Shown one piece after another: positions 19,349 to 27,686 of a stretch of 61,209 nucleotides of DNA. Position 1 is the stretch's first letter. Each line of letters begins with the position of its first letter. The notes under the pieces were generated by a model. The model saw only the letters and a list, made by a program, of their open reading frames with translations, searched no databases and was not told where the DNA came from. This DNA is from Methylobacterium indicum (lineage in GTDB: Bacteria > Pseudomonadota > Alphaproteobacteria > Rhizobiales > Beijerinckiaceae): assembly GCF_001043895.1 (NCBI RefSeq), contig NZ_JTHF01000007.1, positions 1-61,209 on the forward strand. Direction: 5' to 3'. The position numbers were made by a program, and so were the translations under genes.

Positions 19349-19499
19349 GGGCGGCGGCCGGAGATGGCGCCGCCGGGTGGTTCCGGTCCCGCACCCGGCC
19401 GTCATTTCCGTCGAAGGGGACGTTCCGTGGCGTCATCCGATCGCGCGGCAACCGGATGACGCTCCGGATCTCTGATCGTGCTGTGCTTCCTCGGATGTT
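19349..19499. other. Gap between the convergent giant operon and hydroxylase gene
   Basis: No gene is seen. A GC-rich inverted repeat near 19350-19375 (GGCGGC...GCCGCC) could act as a weak terminator for the operon, but there is no T-run. Confidence 0.3.
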
Positions 19500-20237
19500 C
19501 TAGAGATGGAACTTGTCGGCGGCCTTGAGGACGCGAGGTCCGTAGAAGATGCGACCGAGACCCTGCAGCAGCAGGTTGAACTGATGCGCCGGAAACGGCA
19601 GAGGCCGAAGCACGTCGACGATGAGGACAGCCCGCAGTCCGTCGCTTTCGTTCAGGATTTCGTGGTTCCAGCTGTCATCGAACAGCACGCTCTCGCCTTC
19701 TTTCCAAGTGTAGAGCGTGTCCTTGACGCGAATTTGTGGCGGCTTGTTCTCGGGTACCTTGAGGCCGAGATGGTAACGGATGTAGGTCCGCGTCGGGCCG
19801 GAATGCGCCGGGATCGACTTTCCCGGATCGAGGATCGAGAAGAACGCTTGGCTCAGGTTCGGGATCCTGTCGAGCACCGCGACGGTACGCGGACACAGAG
19901 TCCGGTTCCGCTCCGGCTTCGCACCGTAGCAATACAGCATGAACACGTTCCATCGTTTGTCGCGGTTGAAGCGTCCGGACGCGTAGATCAGATCCGTATC
20001 CAATTCATGGTAACGCGGCATGAGATCCTGCCGGGGCAGAATTGCTTCGAGTTCGGTGCGAATTTCCGTGTAATGTTGATCGATCAGACGCAACGCTGGA
20101 AAAGTCTTGTCGATATCAAAAAATGCCGGCCGCCGCTGCCCGCCGATGAATAAATCAAAAAATGGATTGAAAATCATCGAAAAATTGTATAAGGCCATAT
20201 TTTTCCAAATACCGCGGATGATCGGTGGAATGGTCAT
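19500..20237 (-). CDS. Aspartyl/asparaginyl beta-hydroxylase-like dioxygenase
   Basis: The 245-residue protein (from ATG 20237) has the double-stranded beta-helix pattern of the AspH/LpxO family of Fe(II)/2-oxoglutarate oxygenases. It shows IPAHSGPTRTYIRYHLGL (His145 as probable iron ligand), a WKEGESVLFDDSWNHEILN block (His192 as second ligand) and Arg202 in LRAVLIVDVLRP for 2-oxoglutarate. Relatives hydroxylate Asp/Asn side chains or lipid A acyl chains; the substrate here is unknown. ATG 20237 is preferred because GAGAG lies six bases upstream. ATG 20252 and GTG 20264 are possible longer starts. Base composition is lower in GC than the flanking operon, suggesting acquired DNA. Confidence 0.8.
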   Translation of the reverse strand: MTIPPIIRGIWKNMALYNFSMIFNPFFDLFIGGQRRPAFFDIDKTFPALRLIDQHYTEIRTELEAILPRQDLMPRYHELDTDLIYASGRFNRDKRWNVFMLYCYGAKPERNRTLCPRTVAVLDRIPNLSQAFFSILDPGKSIPAHSGPTRTYIRYHLGLKVPENKPPQIRVKDTLYTWKEGESVLFDDSWNHEILNESDGLRAVLIVDVLRPLPFPAHQFNLLLQGLGRIFYGPRVLKAADKFHL

Positions 20238-20629
20238 AATCAACTCTCGCATGTTTTGATGCACTTGAAGATATCACCGAGAAACCACCGATGCCACTGA
20301 CCGAGTTACGATCTCGGCGTATTGCGGAAATCAACGTCGCTCAGTCGCCCGCGTGGCGTGTACGGCCGGGTACGCGCTGGAGAGGACCGTCGGCGTGCAC
20401 GCCCTCGACCCCAACGCCGTTCGACGGCGCGGCGTGCACATCCAGGACGGCTGCCCCCGCCAGACGGCCTCATGCCCGACCCGTTCACGATCCACCGGCA
20501 TCCGCGACGCCGGCCGCTCGTCTCAAGCCCACGCTCCCGGCATCGGTCGGAACACAGGTGCTTGCCGCACCTCGCGGCCCATACCGATGTCGTTTCCTCT
20601 CGGCCGTCGGCATGATTCGAGCTTTGCCC
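20238..20629. other. Intergenic, no gene recognised
   Basis: About 390 bases between two minus-strand genes. Short overlapping open frames exist on both strands, but their proteins are Arg/Pro-rich shadows with no family look. The promoter for the hydroxylase gene should lie at the high-coordinate side of its start. Confidence 0.4.
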
Positions 20630-21214
20630 TCAGCCAAATTGAGTGACGGCGTCGATGATTCTTTGGCGATCAGGCGTACCTACAGGCAGCGTTGCGGCAT
20701 AATTTCGATAATCAAGCGCGGTAAGGGGACGCTGCGGATGATTGACGTTGACTTGGGCCAAATTGGCAGTGTGGCCATATGCGTTGACCAATGGGGAAAG
20801 TACATTTAGATCGACATCGCTTCCTGCGATAACGGTCTTGATTGCCGACTCGATCACGCTGCTGCGAGCGGCCTCTGGAAACATGTACAAGAGTTTTGTT
20901 TTCTGGGCTGCCGATGCTGCAACGGCTCCGACAGGAAAAGACTGCATAATATCCGTTGCCAAAAAAACCGGCAATGGATTGGCATAATTATAAGTGATTA
21001 CTTGATTATTGATGGAAACAACCTGGAAATTTGTATTTTGCATTTGCAGAGATGTTGTGACTTGCGGATTTTGTGATATTTGGACGATGTTGACGTTTGT
21101 CGGGTTTGGCGTTCCAGACGTTCTAACATAATCTCGCACTTCTCGCAGAGCCTGCTCGTATCCGATCGTCTTATCCTTGGCGTTGCTATGGATGGAAATG
21201 TTCCACGTAGGCAT
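20630..21214 (-). CDS. Small AT-rich protein resembling a ribosome-inactivating protein domain
   Basis: The 194-residue protein (ATG 21214, AGGA about 11 bases upstream; an in-frame start at 21289 would add 25 residues) has a pattern I associate with rRNA N-glycosidases of the ricin-A/Shiga type. Residues 42-77 (NIVQIS...TSLQMQNTNFQVVSINN...YNY) resemble the family's beta block (LVELSN...LALDVTNAYVVGY...). Glu114-Ala-Ala-Arg117 matches the catalytic EAAR motif, and NAYGHTANL (144-152) resembles the NxWGxLS block with Tyr146 in place of Trp. It is about 60 residues shorter between Tyr77 and EAAR than plant enzymes. The match is by eye only; if wrong, it is an unknown protein. The gene is AT-rich for this replicon, a sign of transfer. 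Confidence 0.45.
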   Translation of the reverse strand: MPTWNISIHSNAKDKTIGYEQALREVRDYVRTSGTPNPTNVNIVQISQNPQVTTSLQMQNTNFQVVSINNQVITYNYANPLPVFLATDIMQSFPVGAVAASAAQKTKLLYMFPEAARSSVIESAIKTVIAGSDVDLNVLSPLVNAYGHTANLAQVNVNHPQRPLTALDYRNYAATLPVGTPDRQRIIDAVTQFG

Positions 21215-21289
21215 GGTATCGATATTCCTGCAAATGATTACGGACCGGAATCGGCAGTCGACAGCGGCAAATGTCAGATTGGCTATCAT

Positions 21290-21671
21290 GACATGGCGGC
21301 ATCGATTGTAACCGATCGAGATTTTTCCATTTTTAAAAGTTCACACCATTTTTCCCCTCCATTTTTGGAAATATGCATCGTACATAGTTCGATACTATGC
21401 CCGCAAAAATTTGCATATGTGCTCGAAAAAGCAATTTCGTATCACTGGATTGACAATATGTCGCACGCCATGGAGCATTGTCGATCTATGGATGAAGGAT
21501 GTTCATGCGTCCCAGCAACTTGAATGCGCAGCGCGTGAACGAACGGCCGCTCGAAGACGATCGCACCGCCTGGATTTGGGCTTGAAAGGATTCAACTCAT
21601 ACAAATATATCGTGCAGGCGCGAAATCGGAATGCTCACCTGAGCCAAGGAGAAGTCGCACACTCCCCCGTT
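21290..21671. other. AT-rich intergenic stretch upstream of the RIP-like gene
   Basis: No gene is recognised. Composition is clearly more AT-rich than the flanks and includes T- and A-runs near 21325-21370. It probably carries the promoter of the minus-strand RIP-like gene and ends at the IS5-family remnant. Confidence 0.4.
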
Positions 21672-21687
21672 TAGGGCTGAGACTCAA

Positions 21688-21888
21688 TCAGCACCAGAAC
21701 GCAATGACGGCGGCGAGGGCGAGAGCCGATGCGAAGTTGCGGGCGAGTTTGTCGTAGCGCGTGGCGATGCGGCGGAAGTCCTCGAGGCGGCAGAAGACCG
21801 CCTCGACCCGCCAGCGATCCCGATACCGTCGCTTGTCGAGGCGGATCTTGCGCTTGCGGGCGCGGGTGCCGGGAATGACCACGCTGAT
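21688..21888 (-). pseudogene. IS5-family transposase C-terminal remnant
   Basis: The minus-strand frame ending at 21688 reads IPGTRARKRKIRLDKRRYRD, then RWRVEAVFCRLEDFRRIATR and YDKLARNFASALALAAVIAF. This matches the last about 65 residues of IS5-group DDE transposases, including the Y-(2)-R-(3)-E region around the final glutamate. The rest of the gene is missing because the IS3-family element begins at 21889. The element's outer end is probably near 21672, where the sequence changes to AT-rich DNA. Confidence 0.75.
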
Positions 21889-21927
21889 TGAACCGCTCCG
21901 GGTTCGTCGGAGGCTGATTGTCTTGGG

Positions 21928-22867
21928 TCAGGCGGCCATGGCTTGGCCGCCGACGTGGGCATGATAGCGCGCTTCGGCCTCGGCGGGAGGGACGTTGCCG
22001 ATGGGCCCGAGGAGGCGACGGTGGTTGTACCAGTCGACCCACTCCAGGGTGGCGTACTCGACCGCCTCGAAGGAGCGCCATGGGCCGCGCCGGTGGATGA
22101 CCTCCGCCTTGAACAGGGCGTTGATCGTTTCCGCCAAGGCGTTGTCGTAGCTGACGCCGACGCTGCCGACCGACGGCTCGATGCCCGCACCGACCAGGCG
22201 CTCTGTGTACCGTAGAGCCAAGTATTGCGAGCCGCGGTCCGAGTGGTGAACCAGACCGCTGCCCTGGACGGGACGGCGCTCGTGCAGGGCCTGCTCCAGA
22301 GCATTTAGAACGAAGTTTGCACGAGCACTGCGTGAGGCCCGCCAGCCAGAGCCTGTCCTCGGGCCGGCGAAGCCGGACCCGGGGGATGCGCCGGGCAAAC
22401 ACATCGATGACGAAGGCCACATAGACGACGCCCGACCACGTCGCCACGTAGGTGAAGTCGCTGACCCACAGGGCGTTCGGCCGGGGAGCCTTGAACTGAC
22501 GGTTGACGCGGTCGAGGGGGCAAGCTGCGGCCGGGTCGGGGATCGTGGTGCGCACGGTCCTGCCCCGCACCACCCCCGCCAAGCCCAATCGGCGCATCAG
22601 CCGCGCCACCGTGCAGCGCGCAGTCACGACCCCCTCCCGGGCCAGTTGCCGCCAGATCTTCCGCACGCCGTAGACGCAGAAGTTGGTCTCGAACACGCGC
22701 TGGATCTCGATCATCAACGCAGCATCGCTGCGAGCTCGAACCGGTTGCTTGTCCGGATCGGCACGTCGGGCGGCATGCACGTAGTCGGTTGACGGGGCGA
22801 TCGGCAATACCCTGCAGATCGGCTCGACCCCGTAGGCGGCTCGATGATCATCGATGAAGCTGATCAT
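21928..22867 (-). pseudogene. IS3-family orfB transposase, frameshifted by a palindromic insertion
   Basis: The N-terminal part (from 22867) reads MISFIDDHRAAYGVEPICRVLP and reaches FVIDVFARRI with the first catalytic Asp region (NALWVSDFTYV). The C-terminal part, in another frame, resumes at GWRASRSARANFVLNALEQA and contains SGLVHHSDRGSQY (second Asp) and the Glu region before WVDWYNHRRLL. Between them, 37 bases (22348-22384) stand where related transposases would have about one codon. The extra bases form a GC-rich palindrome and shift the frame. The gene is therefore inactive unless frameshifting occurs. Confidence 0.8.
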
Positions 22868-23157
22868 GGCCGCGACCGGCGGTCGAGCTCGACAAAAGCA
22901 AAATACACCGACGCCTTGCGCAGGATCTCGTTGGCCTGGCGCAGCTCACGGTTCTCCCGCTCGAGCGCCTTGATCCGCTCGCGTTCGTCCGTCGCCTGAC
23001 CGGGTCGCACACCTTGATCACGCTCGGACTGGCGCACCCAGTTCCTCAGCGTCTCGCCCGAGCAGCCGATCTTGGCCGCGATCGACTGGATCGCAGACCA
23101 CTGCGAGCCGTGCTCGCCCTCGTGGTCGCGCACCATCCGCACCGCACGCTGACGCAC
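22864..23157 (-). CDS. IS3-family orfA (helix-turn-helix) protein
   Basis: The 97-residue reading has the orfA pattern: AAKIGCSGETLRNWVRQSER as the helix-turn-helix, followed by a leucine-zipper-like segment (RERIKALERENRELRQANEI). The listed start is GTG 23157. In-frame residues upstream (EQPRFPIKVRQRAVRMV) look like genuine orfA sequence, but the nearest ATG (23191) is one base out of frame, so the native start may be damaged. It overlaps orfB by 4 bases, as usual for IS3 elements. Confidence 0.75.
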   Translation of the reverse strand: MRQRAVRMVRDHEGEHGSQWSAIQSIAAKIGCSGETLRNWVRQSERDQGVRPGQATDERERIKALERENRELRQANEILRKASVYFAFVELDRRSRP

Positions 23158-23282
23158 CTTAATGGGAAAACGGGGCTGTTCGCTTCGTCATGGCTCCATC
23201 CTCTCAGAAGTTGGAGCATCCAGGAAACCCGGGGCGGTTCAGCAGCCCCTCGGTCTTGGGCCTTGGCGAACGGGGTGATGGG

Positions 23283-23567
23283 ATGTCGACGAGGGCGGAT
23301 CGGTCCCAGCCTCAGAACCGCTCCCTCGCGCGGGGCCTCGAGTTCCTGCGCGCGTTCCGGCTTGGCTCGGACTTGCTCGGAAACGGCGAGCTGGCGGATC
23401 GGCTGTGCCATTCGCCTGATCGCGTGGCCTCCGCGACGGACCGGGCCACGCCGACGACACGGCTGTCGCAGGCCCGACGATCGCGCGGCGGGGCGCGCTC
23501 AGGCCGGCGGCGAAGACGACCGACGGTCGGTCGCCACGTGCGTTTCGCTAACGGAAACACCGTGGTG
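23283..23567 (+). pseudogene. IclR-type regulator N-terminal remnant
   Basis: From ATG 23283 the reading is MSTRADRSQPQNRSLARGLEFLRAF, then GSDLLGNGELADR, which resembles the start of the IclR winged-helix domain (SVERGLEILRAF...LGNGELAER). After ELADR the expected TGLP...SRLT recognition helix is replaced by an unrelated Arg/Ser-rich reading, suggesting a frameshift or deletion. No effector domain follows, because the dioxygenase gene begins at 23663. It may once have regulated the cluster downstream. Confidence 0.45.
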
Positions 23568-23662
23568 ATTTCGATCGATCTGCCCGTCAGATCAGGAATG
23601 ATATACACACGATCTTGGATACGGATCTGCTCGTACCTTTCAGAAAAGGCGGAGAGGAAAGC

Positions 23663-24541
23663 ATGAATATCGTCCCTAGCGGCCAGGCTCTCGGTGCGCG
23701 CATCGAAGATGTCGACCTGTCGCGGCCACTCGGCGCGGACGACAGGGAGGCCATCGTGCAGGCTCTCGGTCGGTATGGCGTCGTCAGCTTTCCGCGGCAA
23801 TCGCTGGAGGCCGCGAGCCTGAAGGGGTTCGCGTCGCGCTTCGGGACGCTGGAGGTCAATGTCGCGAATGCCTATCAGGAGCCCGGGCATCCTGAAGTCA
23901 TGATCCTGTCCAACATCGTCGAGAACGGCAAGCCGCTCGGTCTCGCGGATGCCGGCCAGGATTGGCATACCGACATGTCGTACAGCAAGACCGTCGCCTT
24001 CGCGAACGTGCTGTACGGCATCAAGATCCCGCGCCGGGACGGGCAGCCGCTCGGCTGCACCGAATTCGCCAACATGCACCAAGCCTACGACGACCTCCCC
24101 GACGACCTGAAGACGAAGCTCGCCGGGCGCACCGCCACCCACGATTTCAACAAGTTCTGGGAGAAGATGCGTCAGGAGAAGGGCAGCAAGCGCCCTCCCC
24201 TCACCGAGGAGCAGCGGCGCCAGAAGCCGCCGGTGTCCCAGCCGATCTTTCTCACGCATCCGATCACCGGCCGCCTGGTCCTGTATGCCAATCCCGGCTA
24301 CGCGGTGCAGATCGACGGGATGGACAAAGCCGAGAGCGATGAAATCCTCGACTTCCTGTTCCGGCACCAGCTCCAGGACAAGTACCGCTACAAGCATCTG
24401 TGGACGGAGCACGACGTCCTGATGTGGGACAATTTCGGAACGCTGCACAACGCAGTGGCGGATTACGGCCCGGACGAGCATCGCCTGATCAAGCGCTGCC
24501 AGGTCATGGCGGACGAGATCCTCGCGCGAGCCGCTGCTTGA
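23663..24541 (+). CDS. TauD/TfdA-family Fe(II)/2-oxoglutarate dioxygenase
   Basis: The 292-residue protein begins at ATG 23663, behind a strong GGAGAGG ribosome site. It has the TauD fold signature: DWHTDMSYS with His102 and Asp104 as iron ligands, His262 in LHNAVAD as the distal ligand, and Arg274/Arg278 in DEHRLIKRCQ to hold 2-oxoglutarate. Family members hydroxylate taurine, 2,4-D, alkyl sulfates and other acids, so the substrate cannot be read from sequence. It heads a run of oxidative genes and may make the alcohol that the following dehydrogenases oxidise. Its TGA lies inside the end of an intergenic repeat. Confidence 0.85.
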   Translation: MNIVPSGQALGARIEDVDLSRPLGADDREAIVQALGRYGVVSFPRQSLEAASLKGFASRFGTLEVNVANAYQEPGHPEVMILSNIVENGKPLGLADAGQDWHTDMSYSKTVAFANVLYGIKIPRRDGQPLGCTEFANMHQAYDDLPDDLKTKLAGRTATHDFNKFWEKMRQEKGSKRPPLTEEQRRQKPPVSQPIFLTHPITGRLVLYANPGYAVQIDGMDKAESDEILDFLFRHQLQDKYRYKHLWTEHDVLMWDNFGTLHNAVADYGPDEHRLIKRCQVMADEILARAAA

Positions 24542-24612
24542 TACCCTCGCGCCTTGGCATCGACACGTCGATGGCAAGGCGTCCGGCGCACATTCGGGCG
24601 GCCGACGACGGC
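24539..24612 (+). repeat. Partial copy of the double-hairpin repeat
   Basis: It starts TGATACCCTCGCGCCTTGG and contains the first hairpin (CCTTGGCATCGAC / GTCGATGGCAAGG). Similarity to the fuller copies fades after CATTCGGGC. The TGA at the repeat end is also the stop codon of the dioxygenase gene. Confidence 0.6.
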
Positions 24613-24923
24613 GGTCGGGAGTGTTGCGAGAAACACTCACGGCGGGCTCCGCCTGCCGCATGATCGGCGGCACGCCGTGACCTGTCGTGTCGATCGGGGT
24701 GCAGAACCATGTGCAGCCGGCAGGCGGAGAGAGCGGCGATGGCCCCCGGGCGGGCCGTCGATCGGGACGACCGACCGTTTCGGCCGTGCGAGAGATCATG
24801 CCATCTCTGCACCGGACGACGGCTGGCGAAGGGCGATGGCGCGGCAAGCGGCCCGGCCGGGGGCACGCGATCGGGGGCCGCTCGCGATGCCGAGGGTTCC
24901 GCCCGCAACGGATCGGATCGACT

Positions 24924-25673
24924 ATGAACAGACAAGCAATCGTCGTCACCGGCGCGAATTCCGGGATCGGGTTGCGATGCTGCGAGGAACTGCTGGCCGC
25001 AGGGCATCTGGTCTTCGCCCTCGACCGGGACCTGGACGCGGTCTCGGCGATCGCCGGCGGCGCGGGCGAAATGGTGACGATCCGCTGCGACCTCCTCGCC
25101 GAAGCGCAAGTCGCGGAGGCATTCGCGACCGTCGCCCGCAGGGTGGATCGCCTGGATGGGCTCGTCTGCTCCGCCGGCGTGCTGCGCACCGGGCGCCTCG
25201 TCGAGATGTCGGTGGCCGATTTCGATCTCGTCTTCGGGGTCAACACGCGCGGGGCCTGGCTGTGCGCCAAGGCGGCGACGGATCTCCTGACGCGATCCGG
25301 GGACGAGGCGACGTCCGGGCGGATCGTGATGGTCGCGTCGATCGCGGCGATCCGGCCGAAGATCGACGGCGGCGCCTATGCGGCGTCCAAGGCGGCGCTG
25401 GCGCAACTGACCAAGGTGCTGGCGGTCGAGCTGGCCGCGCTGGGGATCCGCGTCAACGCGGTCGCCCCGGCGACCGTCGACACGCCGATGATCCGCTCCG
25501 CGGCGAAGGACGGCAGCGGCTACAAGCCGTCGGGATTGTCACCGATCGGGCGCATCGCCGAACCGGGCGACATCGTCTCGGTCATCCGCTTCCTGCTCGC
25601 GCCCGAATCCGACTACGTCAACGGCGTGCTGCTGCCCGTCGATGCCGGCACGTCGGCGGCGTTCGTCGGCTGA
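24924..25673 (+). CDS. Short-chain dehydrogenase/reductase (SDR), first of two
   Basis: The 249-residue classical SDR has the nucleotide-binding motif VTGANSGIG near residues 8-16, LVCSAG in place of the usual NNAG, and the catalytic Ser139-Tyr152-Lys156 set (MVASIA...YAASK). An Asp at the end of the second strand (ALDRD) suggests NAD(H) preference. It should oxidise or reduce a secondary alcohol or ketone. It sits between the dioxygenase and a second SDR in the same direction, 58 bases apart, probably one transcript. The start at ATG 24924 fits the protein family; the open frame upstream is non-coding repeat-bearing DNA. Confidence 0.85.
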   Translation: MNRQAIVVTGANSGIGLRCCEELLAAGHLVFALDRDLDAVSAIAGGAGEMVTIRCDLLAEAQVAEAFATVARRVDRLDGLVCSAGVLRTGRLVEMSVADFDLVFGVNTRGAWLCAKAATDLLTRSGDEATSGRIVMVASIAAIRPKIDGGAYAASKAALAQLTKVLAVELAALGIRVNAVAPATVDTPMIRSAAKDGSGYKPSGLSPIGRIAEPGDIVSVIRFLLAPESDYVNGVLLPVDAGTSAAFVG

Positions 25674-25731
25674 GCCGGCTTGCGGGGCCTTCGTGGCCGC
25701 GCGGACCCTCGATCCACCGGGAGATCGCCAC

Positions 25732-26520
25732 ATGAGGACCAACCAGGCGCGCAGGGTCGTGGTGACCGGGGCCGCCGACGGGATCGGCCTCGCCTGCTGC
25801 GAGACGCTTCGCCGGGAGGGCTGGAACGTCGTCATGGTCGACATCGACGGCGAGCGACTGGCCGAGCGCGCGAGCCGGCTCGGAGCGCCGCATCACGTTG
25901 TCGACGTCACCGATGCCGACGCGCTCTCCGCCCTGGCCGATGCGCTGGAGCACCGGGATCCCGAACTCGGGCCGATCGAAGGCCTCGTCAACTCCGCCGG
26001 CATCGTGCAGAAGCCGCTGCCTCCCGAACACCTCCCGCTCGCCGAGTACGATCGGGTGATCGCCGTCGACCAGCGCGGGACCTATCTGAGCTGCGTGGCG
26101 TTCGGCCGTCACATGGCGGCCCGGCGGCGCGGCAGCATCGTCAACATCGCATCGATCACCGGCATGCGATCGGTGCCGCTCCACGCCTATGGTCCCGCGA
26201 AGGCTGCGGTGATCGCCACGGGCGAATGCCTGGCCGCCGAGTGGGGGCCGTCCGGCGTCCGGGTCAACACGGTCTCGCCCGGATACACCTTCACCGAGCG
26301 CGTCCGCCAGCGCGTCGAGACGGGCGAACGCGCCCTCGAACACATGACGGGGACCAGCGCCCTCGGCCGCGTCGTCCAGCCGTCCGAGATCGCGGACGCG
26401 GTGTCGTTCCTGCTGTCGAACCGGTCGTCCGCGATCACCGGCATCAACATCCCGGTCGATTGCGGCTGGCTGCTGGCGCCGTCCTGGAGCACCTATGGCG
26501 GCCTTCGCCACCCCGTTTGA
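25732..26520 (+). CDS. Short-chain dehydrogenase/reductase (SDR), second of two
   Basis: The 262-residue protein has VTGAADGIG, LVNSAG and a catalytic Ser141-Tyr153-Lys157 set (NIASITG...YGPAK), with Asp in VMVDID favouring NAD(H). GGGAG lies eight bases before ATG 25732. It differs clearly from the SDR upstream and so is not a recent tandem copy. Two different SDRs in a row suggest two oxidation steps, or two stereoisomers of one substrate. The chemistry beyond that is not determined. Confidence 0.85.
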   Translation: MRTNQARRVVVTGAADGIGLACCETLRREGWNVVMVDIDGERLAERASRLGAPHHVVDVTDADALSALADALEHRDPELGPIEGLVNSAGIVQKPLPPEHLPLAEYDRVIAVDQRGTYLSCVAFGRHMAARRRGSIVNIASITGMRSVPLHAYGPAKAAVIATGECLAAEWGPSGVRVNTVSPGYTFTERVRQRVETGERALEHMTGTSALGRVVQPSEIADAVSFLLSNRSSAITGINIPVDCGWLLAPSWSTYGGLRHPV

Positions 26521-26591
26521 CGCCGGTCGAGGATCGCGAGGATCGTCGCGCCCGCCGCCGATCCGGATGAACACGGCACGATCATCGTCCC

Positions 26592-26722
26592 TCCTACCGC
26601 CGCGCCGTCGAACGAACTCGTTCGAAGGCGGTGGCTAAGCCCGAACGGGCGCCGGCGCCGATGTGCCGGACGCCTCGGCATCAATGTGTCGATGTGTCGA
26701 TGCCAAGGCGCGAGGGCATACG
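26592..26722 (-). repeat. Double-hairpin repeat (inverted copy)
   Basis: This is the same element as at 31084-31205 but in the opposite direction: CCTACCGCCGCGCC at one end, a hairpin around GTCGAACGAACTCGTTCGAA, the GGGCGCCGGCGCC core, and a second hairpin ending TCGATGCCAAGGCG, closing with GAGGGCATAC. A short internal duplication (TGTCGATG twice) makes it slightly longer. Confidence 0.75.
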
Positions 26723-26771
26723 GCAAATCGACAAGCGACAATTCCAAGAAGCAACCTGTGGAGGACATCCC

Positions 26772-27686
26772 GTGAAGGTGATTGCGGAAGGATTGCGGTT
26801 TCCCGAGGGGCCGGTGGCGCTCGCGGATGGGTCCGTTCTGGTCGCAGAAATCGCCGGAGGGACCATCAAACGCGTCGATCCGGATGGCACGATTGCCCTG
26901 GTGGCGACGGTCGGAGGCGGGCCCAACGGTCTGGCCCTGGGGCCGGATGGCGGCCTCTACGTGTGCAACAACGGCGGCCTGAACTTCCGGCAGGACGGCG
27001 AGTTCCTGCGGGCCGGCCACGGGCTTCCTGCCGACTACACCACGGGCTCGATCCAGAGGGTCGATCTCGGCACCGGTACCGCCGAGACCTTGTACACGCA
27101 TTGCGGCGACGTCCCGCTGCGGGGCCCCAACGACCTCGTCTTCGACGCCGACGGGGGGTTCTACTTCACCGACTTCGGTAAGACCGTCGACCGGGTGCGC
27201 GACATCGGGGCCGTCTTCTACGCCCGCTGCGACGGAAGCCGGATCGTCGAGGTGATCCATCCGATCGCGAATCCCAACGGCATCGGCCTGTCGCCCGACG
27301 GGCGCACGCTCTACGTCGCCGAGACGGAAACCTGCCGGCTCTGGGCCTATCCCGTTCTCGAGCCGGGCAAGGTCGAGATGGGCCCCCTGCCCTCGCTGAA
27401 TGGCGGCCGGCTCGTGGCCGGCCTCGACGGCTTTCAGCGCTTCGACAGTCTGGCCGTCGACGCGGCAGGAAACATCTGCGTGGCGACGCTGGTGACGGGC
27501 TGCATCACGGTCCTCTCGCCCCGGGGCGACGTGCGCGAACAGGTCCGCTTCCCCGATCCGCACACGACGAATATCTGCTTCGGCGGACAGGATATGAGAA
27601 CGGCGTTCGTCACCCAGTCCTGGACGGGCAAGCTGATCAGGACCGAGTGGACGCAGCCGGGCCTGAGGCTCAACTTCCAATCCTGA
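26772..27686 (+). CDS. SMP-30/gluconolactonase-family lactonase
   Basis: The 304-residue protein starts at GTG 26772 with GGAGG seven bases upstream; the open frame before it is repeat DNA. It has the six-bladed propeller pattern of the SMP-30/gluconolactonase/LRE family. LRFPEGPVAL carries the metal-binding Glu, GGPNGLALGPDGGLYVCNNGG and PNGIGLSPDGRTLYVAET carry the metal-binding Asn residues, and FDSLAVDAAGNICVAT carries the catalytic Asp. Members hydrolyse sugar lactones or other cyclic esters with a divalent metal. Within this cluster it would open a lactone formed by an upstream dehydrogenase. It is probably cytoplasmic, as no signal peptide is seen. Confidence 0.8.
   Translation: MKVIAEGLRFPEGPVALADGSVLVAEIAGGTIKRVDPDGTIALVATVGGGPNGLALGPDGGLYVCNNGGLNFRQDGEFLRAGHGLPADYTTGSIQRVDLGTGTAETLYTHCGDVPLRGPNDLVFDADGGFYFTDFGKTVDRVRDIGAVFYARCDGSRIVEVIHPIANPNGIGLSPDGRTLYVAETETCRLWAYPVLEPGKVEMGPLPSLNGGRLVAGLDGFQRFDSLAVDAAGNICVATLVTGCITVLSPRGDVREQVRFPDPHTTNICFGGQDMRTAFVTQSWTGKLIRTEWTQPGLRLNFQS

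Larger units (their letters stand above)
21889..23241 (-). mobile_element. IS3-family insertion sequence, about 1353 bp
   Basis: Imperfect terminal inverted repeats mark the ends: TGAACCGCTCCGGGTT from 21889 and its counterpart ending ACCCGGGGCGGTTCA at 23241, with the TG...CA termini typical of IS3 elements. It carries orfA and orfB on the minus strand. The three flanking bases differ (GAT on the left, GCA on the right), so no target duplication is seen. One side of the element adjoins a cut IS5 transposase whose other half is not on the far side. This points to deletion or recombination after insertion. Confidence 0.85.

Noticed and set aside
21080..21523. A plus-strand frame of 147 codons opposite the RIP-like gene
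   Set aside because: It overlaps a better minus-strand gene and AT-rich non-coding DNA, and has no family resemblance.
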